From NCBI GenBank assembly GCA_907165135.1, contig OU015568.1:9866501-9930500 (forward strand): 64,000 nt of DNA. The letters are read 5' to 3'. This document shows positions 31,809 to 43,915 of this stretch, piece by piece. Position 1 is the stretch's first letter. Each line of letters begins with the position of its first letter. The notes below the pieces were generated by a model, which ran no database searches, was not told the DNA's origin, and saw only the letters and a list, made by a program, of their open reading frames with translations. The stretch comes from Oikopleura dioica (taxonomy: Eukaryota > Chordata > Appendicularia > Copelata > Oikopleuridae). The translations under genes were made by a program, and so were the position numbers.

Positions 31809-33013
31809 TTAAAAGTCGAGGAATGAGTCCGTTGCTTCGGCATCGTCTTCGTACTCGGCTTCTTCTGTCAGTAAAAGCTAAAATGATAAGTTTGAAACTG
31901 AATGAATAATGGTCTTCATATACCTGTAACTCGTCTTCAAGACGGTCAATTTGCTCACATACAAGAGCATATTCGTGAGATAGAGTGTTATATTCTTCAA
32001 TTGAAAAACCACGCTTCTTTGAAAGCTTATGGGTTTTCAAAAGTTGCCATCTATTCGTCATCTAAGATATAATTGAAGAGCGCGTGTGAAAAGGCGATTT
32101 CTTACGTCTTCATAGTCAGGTAGTGTCTTTGTCGCCAGATAAAAGGTATAACAGCAAATCGCTCCACCATAAGTGACGAAAAACGTTACGGGTTCGATCA
32201 CGTCCCAAGAATACTCCCACCAAGTCAATCTGGCCATGATTCCCCAGAGAACGCTCATTCCAATCATTGCTCCGGTGTGCATTCTGCTCGAGAATATAAT
32301 CGCATCCTCGTCGATTTTTTGCTTGACGAGTTGGCACTTCTTCAACTTTTCCATGATTTCTAATGTTAAAATTAGCATCTACTTGTTTTAGATGAAATAT
32401 CTTTCATTACCATCTCGTTTGGCAGTAAGCTTCTTATGGTGTTGGAACTGGAATTCGGCGATTCCGAGCGATGAGTGAAGCGAGTGGACAAGTTGCTTGA
32501 TAGCTGCCATCTAAGCTCATCATTATGAGGAGTTGTTCGAGGGAAGACTTACCTCGTTGTCTTCATTGACAAGTAGCAACCGGGCGATTTGATCATCTGG
32601 GAGCTGAATTTGATGACGGATGTCGTTGATTCGAAGCTGGAAGTCGCCCATCGTCAGGAGCTGGCTGATAGTCGTTGCGGAGGCTAGACGAATCTCGCCC
32701 TAATATATTTAATTAGAAAAGAAGGAATGACGAAAATGACGAACCTGAGCATAAATAGCAGCGTGATCTACGCCACGATCTTCTTCCTTGATTTGCTCAA
32801 GAAGGTCTCCAATGGTTCCCGTCACAGGGCGACAGGTGAAGCTTACCGGCTCGTTTCGAGATGGCAAGCTTACTAAATACAGGTTTTACGACTGAAGAAA
32901 GACTGGTTTCTACCTGTGATTACTGGAAGACCGTGGCGAAAATTTAATTCAGCTAAATTTCTTCCCGACTTTTGCAAAAAATTGATTCTTCTTGCCAAAA
33001 TTGACGGCCTCAT
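31809..33013 (-). CDS. MCU: Mitochondrial calcium uniporter pore subunit MCU
   Basis: MCU is the inner-membrane Ca2+ channel pore of mitochondria. The Met at 33013 starts an Arg-rich presequence (MRPSILARRINFLQKSGRNL). The matrix domain follows, with LPSRNEPVSFTCRPVTGTIG, EEDRGVDHAAIYAQ and IRLASATTISQLL (exon to about 32565). A first coiled coil comes next, then TM1 (GMSVLWGIMARLTWWEYS), the pore loop WDVIEP and TM2 (VTFFVTYGGAICCYTFYLAT). A second coiled coil (KKRGFSIEEYNTLSHEY) leads to a short acidic tail ending TDSFLDF at 31809. Introns are short GT-AG, for example the 46-base one just before the last exon. The pore motif is Asp-Val-Ile-Glu instead of Asp-Ile-Met-Glu; both acidic residues are kept. 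Confidence 0.95.
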
Positions 33014-33910
33014 TTTCTTTTAGTTTCCTCTATGTTTTCTTGGCGAATTCCTTTCTTTTGTGATTTTTTGTGCGCTTGTGTTGGGGTAGGATGACTAAAA
33101 ACGATTGTAAAGAAGAAGAACTACGGGAGTTTCTTTTTTGTCTTCACTTTGAGAGCGGGGGCGAAATGTGCTAAATTATCAATGAGTTCAATATTGAAAA
33201 AAGTTTATTCGCGCTGTTTCAACAATTTTAACAACAATTATCAAGTGTAATAAAAAAAACTTGACTCAAGTAATCAAATGATTCACTAGGCAGGTCTTTC
33301 AAATAATAAGAGCGGCTTAATAAGTACCTGTGTATTAAAAGATAAAGAAAAAAAGGCAATTTCGGGATCAGTTCTCGCTGGAATGGATAAAAGCTTTTAG
33401 GTGAATGAAAGAGCTCTTGTCTGAAAATACACACGCGCTGGTAATTAAGTAAATATGCGGACAAGATGAAGCTTTATGTTTCTGCAAACGGACCGTTGAA
33501 CGAAGTAACGACTAACTTTCTTTTACTATTGGTATTCTCTTCTTTCATAAATCGTAAATAAATCTGTATTAAAAACTCTGATCTAGAATTACCTTAACTA
33601 TCGTGTTAATATCCTCTTAAACTAGCTGGTCTCTATACAAGCCTTAAAAATAAGTGATAAGGTAAGTGTCAAGCTGCAAGGCGAGTAGCTGTGGCTGGAA
33701 CAAAGATGTGAAAATATAATTGGATCGATCGATGATCTCTATCAAGTTTTTGACGTTCGAAGCTTGCCTCGAGGAATAACTGTAATTCCCGGCGAGTTGA
33801 TTGATTTGCTCGAGCTTAAATTGCTACAGAAATGCTGATTATTCGAAAAAAGGGGGCTTTAGTCCAGTAAAAATGCAATCAAGGAAGACCCTTAAAAACG
33901 TAATTTTACG
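33014..33910. other. Intergenic, MCU promoter and THG1 3' flank
   Basis: AT-rich with no supported gene; the short frames here do not read as proteins. Confidence 0.4.
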
Positions 33911-36311
33911 TCATTCATTTTTATTACAGTCATTTGCAGCTCCTAACTGTCTTTTTCTGGCTTTCTTGACCTCATCTAACGGCAATAACAGGTTCGGATA
34001 TCTCTCCCAAAATGAGTCTTTTATGATGTCGACGTGCAGCACTAGAACTTGACGCTTCTGCAAGTGCTTCTTTTCTTCGCTCGTATGGGCTTCCCAAGAG
34101 TCTATTTCTCCTTCATCCTCCTGATAATGTTTGAAACATCTCATCAAAGGATTAATCAATCAATATCCCGAGCAAGCCTCTTTACGAGTCGCTACGAGTT
34201 TTCATGTTTCAAACGGTCCTTTCTATTTTCAGCTCCAATAAGAACCGATCCCTTTTTGAATATTTCCTTCTCGTCATTATAATTGATCCCTAATTGGAAC
34301 AGGATCTCATTCTTTTCCTTTTTCACAGGTCAATAAACATTGGCATTGTTGCAGCCCGAGTTTACTCGGACCATCAGCTACGCGCTTTACGACTATAACA
34401 CGCTCTCATGGAGTAAAAAGTCAGACATTCAACAGCTCTTCCTTTTTTGTCCAACGATTTTAGAGACCTGATCCCTTTGAGAGAGTTTTTGAGAGGCGCT
34501 TTTCAGACTCGCTCGGCGTCAAACCTGTTCACAAGTTCTTCAAAGGGAATTCTTTAATAGAGAAAATAGAAAACTCGAGAAAAATATAATCCTCAGAAAG
34601 GTCAATTTTTAGAGCAACCGGCCCGAAACGATGGGCAATTTTATGAAGAATAGATAGAGGAACTTTCCTTGTTTCTGGATCAGCGCATGGAAGGTGGTGT
34701 TGTAAAGGTTGTTGATGTGACAATCGACCTGTCTCCACGCGAGATAATCTCTAAATACAAAATGGATTCACACCCTACTGCGTTCCTGGGGGAGGTCATT
34801 TTCAACGCCCCAGCGTTTATTCCCCCAAAAGAGAGAGTAAATTTCAACCCAGCGGCGAAGCAGAATCGTAATTATCAATTCATTACCTTAGTATTTTCTC
34901 AGTCGGGTAGAGGACCAGTCGCCCATCAAAGACAGCTGGGTACAGTAGCGCTTTCCAGGGGACAGCATTTAGCTACACAGATATACGCTTTCTGTTAATT
35001 GAATAAGGTTGTCCCAACCTGTGTTGGGGAAGAAGTGCGCCCAGTAGAACTGATAGACAGCGGTGAACTTGGAGACGGCTAATGAAACGAGTTTTTGTCG
35101 ACGACGGCCGTGAACTGACGTGTCCGGCCGGAGCACGAAACTTTTTAGTTGGCTTTTTTCTACCATTAATTAACGCGCCATTATGAGCGTCTTGATTAAG
35201 CCCTGCCTGTACTCGTCAGATTGCCCATACGCGATCGTACAGTCGGGCAAGATTTGCATAACTCCCAAGGCAGCTCGATTAGCCAATCTTTAATTGGGGA
35301 TACGCAAACGAGAAAATAGCGTCTTTTACTTCAGAGAAATAGTTGTTTATTCCCGTATTCTGAGGGCTCGCTCGTCATTTGGTTTCGTAAAATGATGCTT
35401 TTCGGAGAAACGATGGAAGTTGGAGCCATCGATACGTAGTACTATAAAACATCCAATAAAGCTGTGTAATTTGCGATAATACTTTTTGAGAGTAGTTTAT
35501 ACGCACAAGTACACAATTTACGCGCAGGAGGTTAATTTATAATTTTACAATGGTTTTTATTAATTTTTAATCTATTCAGTAATTGATACGTGAAAATCAC
35601 TTCTGCGGAGCAAAATTCTAACCCCCATATTTCTTGTGCTCATTAGATAGAGCAACTCCTAAGGAGTCGAATGGTATAGTTTTAAGGGTCTGAGTCATCA
35701 TCTATGACGTCATAAGGCCCCCCTTTGAAAAATGGGCATGTCCCCCTGTATCTCCGAAAATTTTCAGAAATATATGGAGATTTTGGCATCGTTAGAAAGC
35801 CCAGCTCAAACTGGCTATGAGCACAAGGTGTGCAAGAAAAAATTTCGACGAAAAAAAAATTTTTTGGGACAAAAACTTTTCTCAAAAAAATTTTTTTCGG
35901 AATTTTTAATTGCGCAACTAGTGCTCATAATCAGTTTGAGCTGAGCTTTCCAACGATACCAAAATCTCTTTATATTTCTGAGAATTTTCGGAGATACAGG
36001 GGGACATGACCTGACATTTTCAGGTACTTTAAGCACTAGAATTAGAGATATTTCGTTGCTTGGACACATAAAAATTATACCAATCGACTCCTCAGAACCT
36101 GCGCTACAAGATCAGCACAAAAAATATTGGGGTCCCGATTTTGCTCCGCAGAAGTCATTTTCATCTATCAATTGATTAGTTAGCTTAGCTAAGAAAACCT
36201 GAGTCTAGGTCCTAAATATCATCTCTATTACTGCTTACCAATGTAGCATTGCTTCAGAACTTGGTCATTTTCTTCAAAATCGCGGACGTATTCGAACCTG
36301 GACTTGGCCAT
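33911..36311 (-). CDS. THG1L: tRNA-His guanylyltransferase THG1
   Basis: THG1 adds G(-1) to tRNA-His by 3'-5' polymerisation. Exon 1 (36311 to about 36237) reads [20 protein letters not shown]. After an intron of about 800 bases containing a foldback element comes [18 protein letters not shown] with [10 protein letters not shown], holding the metal-binding Asp and Gly. Next is IAYGQSDEY with the second catalytic Asp-Glu, then [20 protein letters not shown] and [30 protein letters not shown] follows, then [20 protein letters not shown] (family HINNLYNT), [14 protein letters not shown] and KGSVLI. The C-terminus has [21 protein letters not shown], ending at 33911. One intron after DEY is GC-AG. 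The intron 35359-35288 cannot be GT-AG. Exons near 34440-34560 (substrate loop) are not fully resolved. Confidence 0.93.
35581..36173. repeat. 593-bp foldback (inverted repeat) in THG1 intron 1
   Basis: The ends AATTGATAcgTGAAAATcAC and its mirrored partner at 36173 start two arms of roughly 250-290 bases. The arms pair through GAGCAAAAT, CCCCCTGTATCTCCGAAAA and GCTCAAACTG-type blocks, around an A/T-run centre near 35850-35905. A transcript would form a long imperfect hairpin. No coding content and no clear target duplication were found, so it may be a foldback or MITE-type element. Confidence 0.75.
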
Positions 36312-36954
36312 GATTTTTCTTTCACGCTTTTTTCTTTTGTTTCTTCGTTTCGCGCTTTTTTCGCGCCTCGGGCGGCTGAAGGGTTTATTTCTTTATCTCT
36401 GTGATCTTTGATCTAACGATATAAATATTTTATAATTTGGGCTTGAATGGAGAGGAGGGAGTGAAACAAGTAAAAAAGTAAAAAATTGATTGGCCAAGCG
36501 GCGCAGAGCGTTGACCAGCGGCGCGCCCAATCCACAGAGAAAAATTGAAAAAAGACCGAAACTGAAACTCAGTGAACATGAACTGAAAATGCTGATTTTT
36601 ATTAATTCTCAACAGCTTTGATAGAGATAAAAAGAAGCCTTCGCGAACAGAAAGAAAATAAGAAAAAATACTTATCAATTATTATTGATTATTTTATCAA
36701 TTCTAACAATTGATAATGCTTCATTCCATCTATTTATATGAAAAATTGGATTTAATTTTTTAAGGAATAGTGATAGCCTTGTATTTTCAAGCTTAAAAAA
36801 CGCTATCTGGGGCTGGAGAAATGTGTAGAAAACCTGAGTCAGCCTGGGTCCTGAAAGTTCTTTTAGCCTTTCCCAGCCAAATAAGTAGTCAAATTTACAG
36901 AGTATCCCCCTGAAAAAACGCGTAACTGAAACACTTTTACTTGTGTTCAGCACT
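36312..36954. other. Intergenic
   Basis: This is the THG1 promoter side on the left. The rest is AT-rich, without a supported gene. Confidence 0.35.
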
Positions 36955-37330
36955 ATCTTCGGTCAATTCGATTGTTCGAATTTCACGAAGCATGGCTAGG
37001 CAAATATTGAGCTCGTTCTAAAAAGATGAGCCAAATCCAGCTATTGACAGCTCTGACAATTTCGCAAAGCACTTCAGAGATTCCAGCTCAAATATCAAGC
37101 CATTTACAAATACTGTTCATTTTAATCTCGACAAGAAAAGAGAGTCTGGAAGACTTCTTTCATCGAGTCCGATTTCTACAGAATTAAGATCGATTCAGGA
37201 ACATTTATACTTGTTTGCCCAAGCACTTGAATTGGGCACACAAATTCCTCTGTAGTTTAAGTAGCCTTATCTTTAACCATTCCCTTAATTTGACGTTTTC
37301 TTGGTCCGTTATTTCTGGCGACTTCCATTA
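36955..37330 (-). CDS. Small unknown gene, helical protein
   Basis: Minus-strand exons with helical sequence are seen. About 37318-37210 encodes TDQENVKLREWLKIRLLKLQ with RNLCAQFKCLGKQ before a GTATAA donor. About 37085-37025 encodes LESLKCFAKLSELSIAGFGS. After a TTTTTAG acceptor, NELNICLAMLREIRTIELTE ends at a stop near 36955. The amphipathic Leu pattern suggests a coiled coil or helical bundle. The start codon is not certain. Confidence 0.4.
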
Positions 37331-39281
37331 TTTTTAAATACAAAATACAGATTCTTTTCTGGCTTGGAGTAAAGAGTATTTTTCGTATTTGAAAAGGTGG
37401 TCCTATTAAACTTCTGAAAATGAGCGATAAAAGCCCTCAATTTGCGCGTGTGGTCATTTTGATTGCTGATTGCTGCAGAGAGCGACAAGGAGCCGCCTAA
37501 GGCTCGTGCGCTTCTTGCCCCGGGCGCGCGCGCTCTCGCTCGTTGCAAGAAAAGCGTCAGTATTATTCCGCCAGTCCCAAGTGGCCCCTGACCCGCGGCA
37601 TTTGAGCACGACGTCATTTCACCTTCATTTGTAAATAGTCATTCAACGCACTAAAAAATCAACGAATTTCCAAAAAGAAGCTGTCATTTTTTCCTTCACT
37701 CGTTTTTCCATATCAAAAACTAATTATTCTTGCAGAGAAATATTCACACTAAAGAGATTCTACTAAAGAAGTCCTGAATAAAGAATCTTCCCATCGGTAC
37801 TTTTTATATAGAAAAAACTCATACGCAGACGTATAGTGTTAGTACAGTCTGTATAAAATTAGAGATATCTGTCGATCGGTTAATTTATTTTTAAGATCAT
37901 GAATTTTCCATGTCATCCGATAATGACATTCTTCCCAATTAGAGTAAACTTATCAATATGAGACTCTTAAAAAAAACCCTAAAAAGTCATTTTTGATGGC
38001 GAAAAAGTGCTTTGGCCGATTGGAAAAACATGACTGCATGAAAAAATAATGCGTTCTATAGAACCCAGAATGAATCCAACGGCGAGGGATTAGCTCTCTC
38101 GCCATTCATCTCCTAATGCTCGATAATCTTTTCATCCCTCTGCTTCTGAGAGAGAGAAAATTATTTCAAAGGCGTCTGCGTAAGCACCAGCCGGAGGTCT
38201 TTTCTCCCGAGGCGAGTGAGAATTATTTTTAATGCAGTGCGCGCCGGGCATTTTTCTTTCTTTGCGAACTCCGGGGAGGACTTCAAATTTGAGTTCGAAT
38301 AGTATTCAGTCTGATAACTGGCGAAAAGAGGATGCAATTTGCCTCCGGCTGGTGTCGCTGCACTTGTCGAACGCCGCCAATTAGTGGATGTAAATTTCAT
38401 TATTCAGAGTTTATTTCTGCCTAAAGCTGGCCTCCTCGAGCGGTTTTTCTCCCTTCTTTTCATTCCCGAAATTGATTTCATTTTCCTTTTTTACAAAAGA
38501 GAAAATATAGATATAGGAAGAAGAAACGATAAACTGGGGCTCTTGAATAATTACAGACTTGGGATACAGAATCAAACGGGCTCAAATCGATTTCGCGTGT
38601 ATCAAATCTAAAAAGGTGCAATCAAGGAGGAGCATTGATTTTGGCGACTTGGGAAATTTTCATTTCAGATTCTAGGAAAATATATAACCCTAGATATCAT
38701 GTTAAGATATGTTGTAAGATACTGTTCAAATTTGACCAGCTGGAAGATGATGCCCCGTTGATGTTTGAGTACACGCGCTCTGGCCCAGAGCCTCTGGGTC
38801 ACTTTTACTGCGCTAGAGCAAATACTCGAACCGCCGGAAGATGGTAAAACGGTTGAAATTTGAAGAAAAAAGGATAATTGTTGGGCAAACGTAGCTAACC
38901 CTTTATCGAACGCCCGTGGGACTGACCAAATAACGCCCCGTAGATTAGAGCAAAATAGAACAGTTTATATAAGACTTTCATTAAAAGGGGGGTTATCTTT
39001 ATCTTTGTTTTTAAATTATGAAAATCGATACAAGCGCTTGGAGCTTATCTTAGCACTTGTCCACTTGAGACAAGGTCCATTGTGCATCGATTCCACCCTT
39101 TGTGTCCATCAGAATGACCGTCTTTGTCACTCAGCTCGTCATTTTTTATTCTAGTGAGAAGAACTTTTCGAGAAAGAAAAAATAACAGCGCTCTCTAGAT
39201 AAATTCTTTCCTGGAAATCTTCGCGCTTTTACCGTTTCGAACCGTCGGTTAAAAAAAATTCTGTTCAGAAATTGATTCGAA
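37331..39281. other. Long intergenic stretch
   Basis: There is a GC-rich block at about 37488-37545 (GGGCGCGCGCGCTC) and AT-rich DNA elsewhere. A + frame near 38730-38815 (FDQLEDDAPLMFEYTRSGPE) has protein-like sequence but no partner exon. No RNA gene was seen. Confidence 0.3.
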
Positions 39282-42037
39282 ATGGGTGATCCACGACCAG
39301 ACATTCCGATCCCGCAAGGGCTCCAGCAGCTGATGCAAGATTTTGTCGTCACAGTCCTACGAGAACAGCCCGATGATGTCGTCGGCATGGCTGCTGAGTA
39401 CTTCACAAAGCTCAAGGTTCGTTTTCATCAATAATTTTCTGTGTTATTCTTCTTGGCCAGCATTCTATTTAAATCGGTGTATTTTTGTATATATTATTCA
39501 TGACGATCCCGAATCGGCTGATGGATTTCGGAGCTAGACTGAGTGTAGCACACACGTCGGCTCTATGTAGAATCCAGCGAGAATTAGATACTTATAATAA
39601 GCCGAGCGGCGAAAGTAGCCGAGCGTTTGGAAGTAAATACTTATTACAGAGGCTTTTAGGAAAGTAGAGAAGAAATGAGCTCCGGATCGAAGGTTAATTT
39701 CGAGCAGCCAGAGGACGAAGACGACGAAGACGTAAGTTCGGCCCCTTATTACCATTATATGAACGATATTAGCCAGAAAATCAAAGAATAACCATCGTAT
39801 TCGTCTATTTTTGAAAGATTCATACAAAGACGGATTATAGAAGTGCTTAGTTCTGATGCCCACAATTAATTGATAAGCGCTAAAGGCGGTTCTTTGAGGG
39901 GATGTTATCTCAATCTAGGATCATCTCGGCGTTTCATGGTTGAGCGCTCTGTTTTATGATCTTAGAATCACGAGGGAGCTATATTTATCCATTTTTATTC
40001 CGTTTTTAGATGCCAGAAGACGAAGAATTCCTCAGAAGAATGAGAGAGAAGCAAAAGTACGGCCGAAGAAAGTCAGTTTCTGCCGAAGGGTGAGTGTTTA
40101 AAACTACTTTAATTGTAGATATTAGTAAATTACTTCGCACAAGCTTACGTAGAGTTCTGGTGCTACCCGCTTATATAAACTGTAATCGGCTGTTTTAGTT
40201 ATGATCCAGATAAAGATGACGAGGACGATGATGCCGAAGAAAGAATAGTTAATCCCAAATCCGATGAACAGCGAAACCGACTCATCGCCGCCTGCCAAAA
40301 AGTCCTCCTCTTCAACAGGTAAGACGCGATGATGGACTCCTCAAGCTAAAGTCAAATTTAAGACTGGATAAAGACCAATTCAACCAAGTTCTCGATGCCA
40401 TGTTCGAACATGTCTGCCAGCCAGGCGAAAACGTCATCAACGAAGGCGATGATGGAGACAACTTCTATGTTATTGAATCTGGAAATTATGACGTTTACAA
40501 GGTTGAGAAAGAGGTTTTTTTTCTTCTGTTGACAATAGTTTTAGTTGATCAACGGCGACAATTTGAAAGTCGCTTCTTACGACAACCAGGGCTCCTTTGG
40601 TGAGCTTGCTTTAATGTACAATGCCCCTCGTGCTGCCACAGTGTCCTCTGTTGACGGAGGAACCCTTTGGGCCCTTGACAGACAGGTACAAGACCTTTTC
40701 AAGAACTATTCTAACGAAATATTTCAGACTTATGTTAGAATTATTGTACGTGCCAACGCCAAAAAGAGAAGACTATATGAACAATTCCTTTCTCAAGTCC
40801 ATATTTTACAAGTAAGAAAGGCCGTCCGAAAAGCTCCGTCTTAATTACTTCTTTTTCTCGCTAGACGCTGGAAGAATTCGAACGACAGAAGGTCGCAGAC
40901 GCCATGGAGCCAAAAGACTTCGAAGATGGCGAGATCATCATTCAGCAGGTGCTGCTAAACGATTGTAAATCATTTCTGATAATTACGCGACTATTTTAGG
41001 GCGACACTAAGCTCGACTATTTTTACTTTGTGATGGAGGGCGAGGTCAAATATGTTCTTACAGACGATGATGGCGTCGAGAAAGAAATCAAGGTAAGAAA
41101 TTTCCAAAAAGAATGAGCTGATGGAACCTAAAATCTTCAGCGAGACTCAACTGGTGGTTACTTCGGCGAACTGGCGCTGATCCAGGACAAACCAAGAGCT
41201 GTCACGGTCGCAGCTGTCGGCGCTACCAAATGGTGAGTCAAAGAAATTTATTTATAGAGCCCCTGACACCCTTGACATGGATTTTACGTCACTGGATACT
41301 CATAAAATCGCTAAATCAACAATGAAACACTATTTTTTCTAGCGGCTGTCTGGATGTGCAAGCCTTTGAGCGTCTCCTCGGTCCCTGCAAGGAGATTATG
41401 AAGCGAAATGTCGATCTTTATGCCAAAGAACTTGAGCAAGTGTCGTAAGTCTCTCTGGAATGAATTTTTACACAACTGTGCGCGTTCAATAACGTCTTTT
41501 GCCGTTCCTTTTTATGAAACTGACAAAAAAGTTCCACACAAACACATAAACATCACCCCACACACAAACACTCACTTATCAAACGAATTTACCCAACAAT
41601 TACAGTATTACAGTTATTCACTCATTTTGCCTTCCTGAATCCCGCTCGGCGAGAGTTGTAAATAGTAAAATTTTCAAAGTAAAGACACCCTAACCGCGCG
41701 GGAACATAAATTTTCGTCATTTTATTTTTTGGTCCTTGAATAGATAAAAATACTCAATAGTATTTGCGATTCAGATTCATTAGCAAATCTGAATACATTC
41801 AAGTTCTATGCATAACAAACCTTGTCCAACTACCCCTTTCCTCCGTTTTCCTTGCATGCTTTGAGTTTTTTTGAGGTTCAGCATTGGACAGAAAGATATT
41901 TTTCTTCATATCTCTCTGTCTTGAACCCGCGTGGCGTTTTTTTTCAACAAGAAACTCCCGCTGGATCTATCTATTCTAGCTCCAAGCCACCAGCAGAAGC
42001 TTCCGAAGCTTCTGATGCTCCCGAGACAAGCGACTAA
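39282..42037 (+). CDS. PRKAR2: cAMP-dependent protein kinase type II regulatory subunit
   Basis: The regulatory subunit binds and inhibits PKA catalytic subunits until cAMP arrives. Exon 1 from the ATG at 39282 has the RIIa dimerisation/docking domain ([20 protein letters not shown]). It joins at a TTTTAG acceptor (39659) to an acidic linker. The pseudosubstrate-type site RRKSVSAEG (about 40066-40090) carries a phosphorylatable Ser, as in type II subunits. Two cyclic-nucleotide-binding domains follow. CNB-A has [20 protein letters not shown] and [19 protein letters not shown] has [15 protein letters not shown] and [16 protein letters not shown]. The phosphate-binding cassettes FGEL...RAAT and FGEL...RAVT are intact. 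The tail ends [10 protein letters not shown] at 42037. Introns are short GT-AG, with longer ones at 39415-39658 and 41445-41979. Confidence 0.95.
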
Positions 42038-42970
42038 CCTAACGGTCTATAATTATTCAAGCACCAGCCAATCGACAAAATAACAAAAAATATACAGCAC
42101 AACAAAAACTACAAAAAACTCTGCTACTTCAAGATTATTATTACTTTTATTATTACTATTACTACTATTGACTTTGTATATCAGCATACTTAACTACTCT
42201 TACAGTAGCCATGCTACTAGTTATTGCTCGTAGCTAATAGCTAGTTTGCAATTCGTTATATTCTAATTCGAGAGTTTATCAATCAGCTCTTATAAAAGAA
42301 AGATTGAGGATAAACTTTCTTGCTCTACAAAACCTCAAAATGAATGAATTTTAGAAAATGAAATTATTTATAAGTTTGCTCTTCATTCCTAGTAAACTTA
42401 ATTTTTAACGAAAAAAATTTACACCTCCGAACCAAATCCACTCTTCAAATACAAATGATGAACTAATCAATTAATCCACAATTGAAAAAAAGAATCAGGA
42501 GTAAATCAACAAAGACCAACCTTCCCGCATGATAGGCACTAAACAAAAATCCTCTGTTCAAAGACTCCCTCTGAGAAATTCGAAAGAAAAAACCCCTAAA
42601 AATTCCAAAGATTCCATAAGTTGTATATTTTGAAACCCTCCATTTTTTCAACCCTCTTACTTTGCAGATTTCTCCCTTTTTACTGCTTTTAGTTCCATTC
42701 TCGCGAATTTGAAACTGCCGAAATAAAAATAATGGCGTTTCAAATAACTCTTCTTTTAACTACTGCGTTACTATTATTATTATGTTTTTTGATGAGAAAA
42801 AAATCGACCATGCCAATTACGGCCAAGTATTCTTACCAAGTCTTCGTTGCCTGAAGAGTCGACGAGTCCCAATTATAAACTGTATTTATTTTTTAAAATA
42901 TACGTTCAAAAATTATGTAAATCGAAAAACAAATGAGTCTCCATTGTCGCCAAAAAAGCCTCACTTCAGA
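42038..42970. other. PKA 3' UTR and intergenic
   Basis: AT-rich, with simple TTATTATTACTATTAC runs near 42130-42170. No gene was seen. Confidence 0.4.
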
Positions 42971-43839
42971 ATGAAGCATGTTGTTGTCACAGGGTACGGG
43001 CCGTTTTGCTCGAAAGCAGAAGATAAGGCAACGCAGTTTGACATAAATCCTTCATGGGCAGGGCTCCAACATTTGGAACGCAGGATATTTTCTGAAGGAA
43101 GTAAAAATGATGAGCCCTGTTTTGGGAAGCAGTGAAACTTCTGCCAAAAATCTGGGATCGACAGGACATTCAGTTGAAGATTCGCGAAGTAGAAGGAAAA
43201 GGAGGAAAAAGAGAGTCAGAATGAATATAAGAGAGGAATCTTTTTAACCCTGAAAAGTAAGCTACGAAGCAGTTGACGCATGCGTAGAAGAGATCTGGCA
43301 GAGCCCAGAAGAGCCCCTTTTCGTGATGCATGTTGGCGTAGCCGGATGCAGACCAAATATATCCATCGAGACAAAGGCAAAAAACGGACCGTATGACAAA
43401 CTCGATGTTTTGAAAAAGAAACGACCGCAGGGCCCATTTGTCGATGGACAAAAAGAGATCAAGACGAGTCTCGACTATGAGAAATGTATCGAAATAGCAC
43501 AGAATTCTCGCTTGGAAACATCAGACGATGCTGGATTGTATTTATGGTATAATTGCGAGCGAGCATCTCCAATTTTCAACTCTCTAAATTTTATTTTTGT
43601 AGCGAGTACATTTACTATTCCAGCCTGCGGAAAAGCTTAGAAATGAAAGCAACATGTGTTTTTGTACACGGGACGGCTCAGATACTCCTATAAATAGACA
43701 GTGAAAAATGCGTAGTCAAAATTCTTTTGTACAAAATACACAGCCGATAAAAGTCCCGAAAATTGAAGCAATTACTTCTGAAGAAGTTTCAAAGTGCCTC
43801 GAGTCGATTATTACTACTCATCTGGATACGATTCTGTGA
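42971..43839 (+). CDS. PGPEP1: Pyroglutamyl-peptidase I
   Basis: This cytosolic cysteine peptidase (C15 family) removes N-terminal pyroglutamate. The start MKHVVVTGYGPF matches the VVVTGFGPF signature. VMHVGVAG follows at about 43330. The catalytic Cys is rebuilt across a GT-AG intron (43545 to about 43601): AGLYL-C-EYIYYSSL. The catalytic His is in CVFVH near 43660. Three further introns must be GA-AG to keep frame: 43098-43132 (35 nt), 43196-43257 (62 nt) and 43672-43715 (44 nt). Each starts GA, and retaining any of them brings a stop. The stop is at 43837-43839, only 76 bp before the next gene, so the two may form an operon. Confidence 0.9.
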
Positions 43840-43915
43840 TTCCTCTTTTCATCATTCCCATTTCTCTTTATGTTATGAATCTACCCTGTCAGTAGGCGAC
43901 TAAAATTGATTGAGA

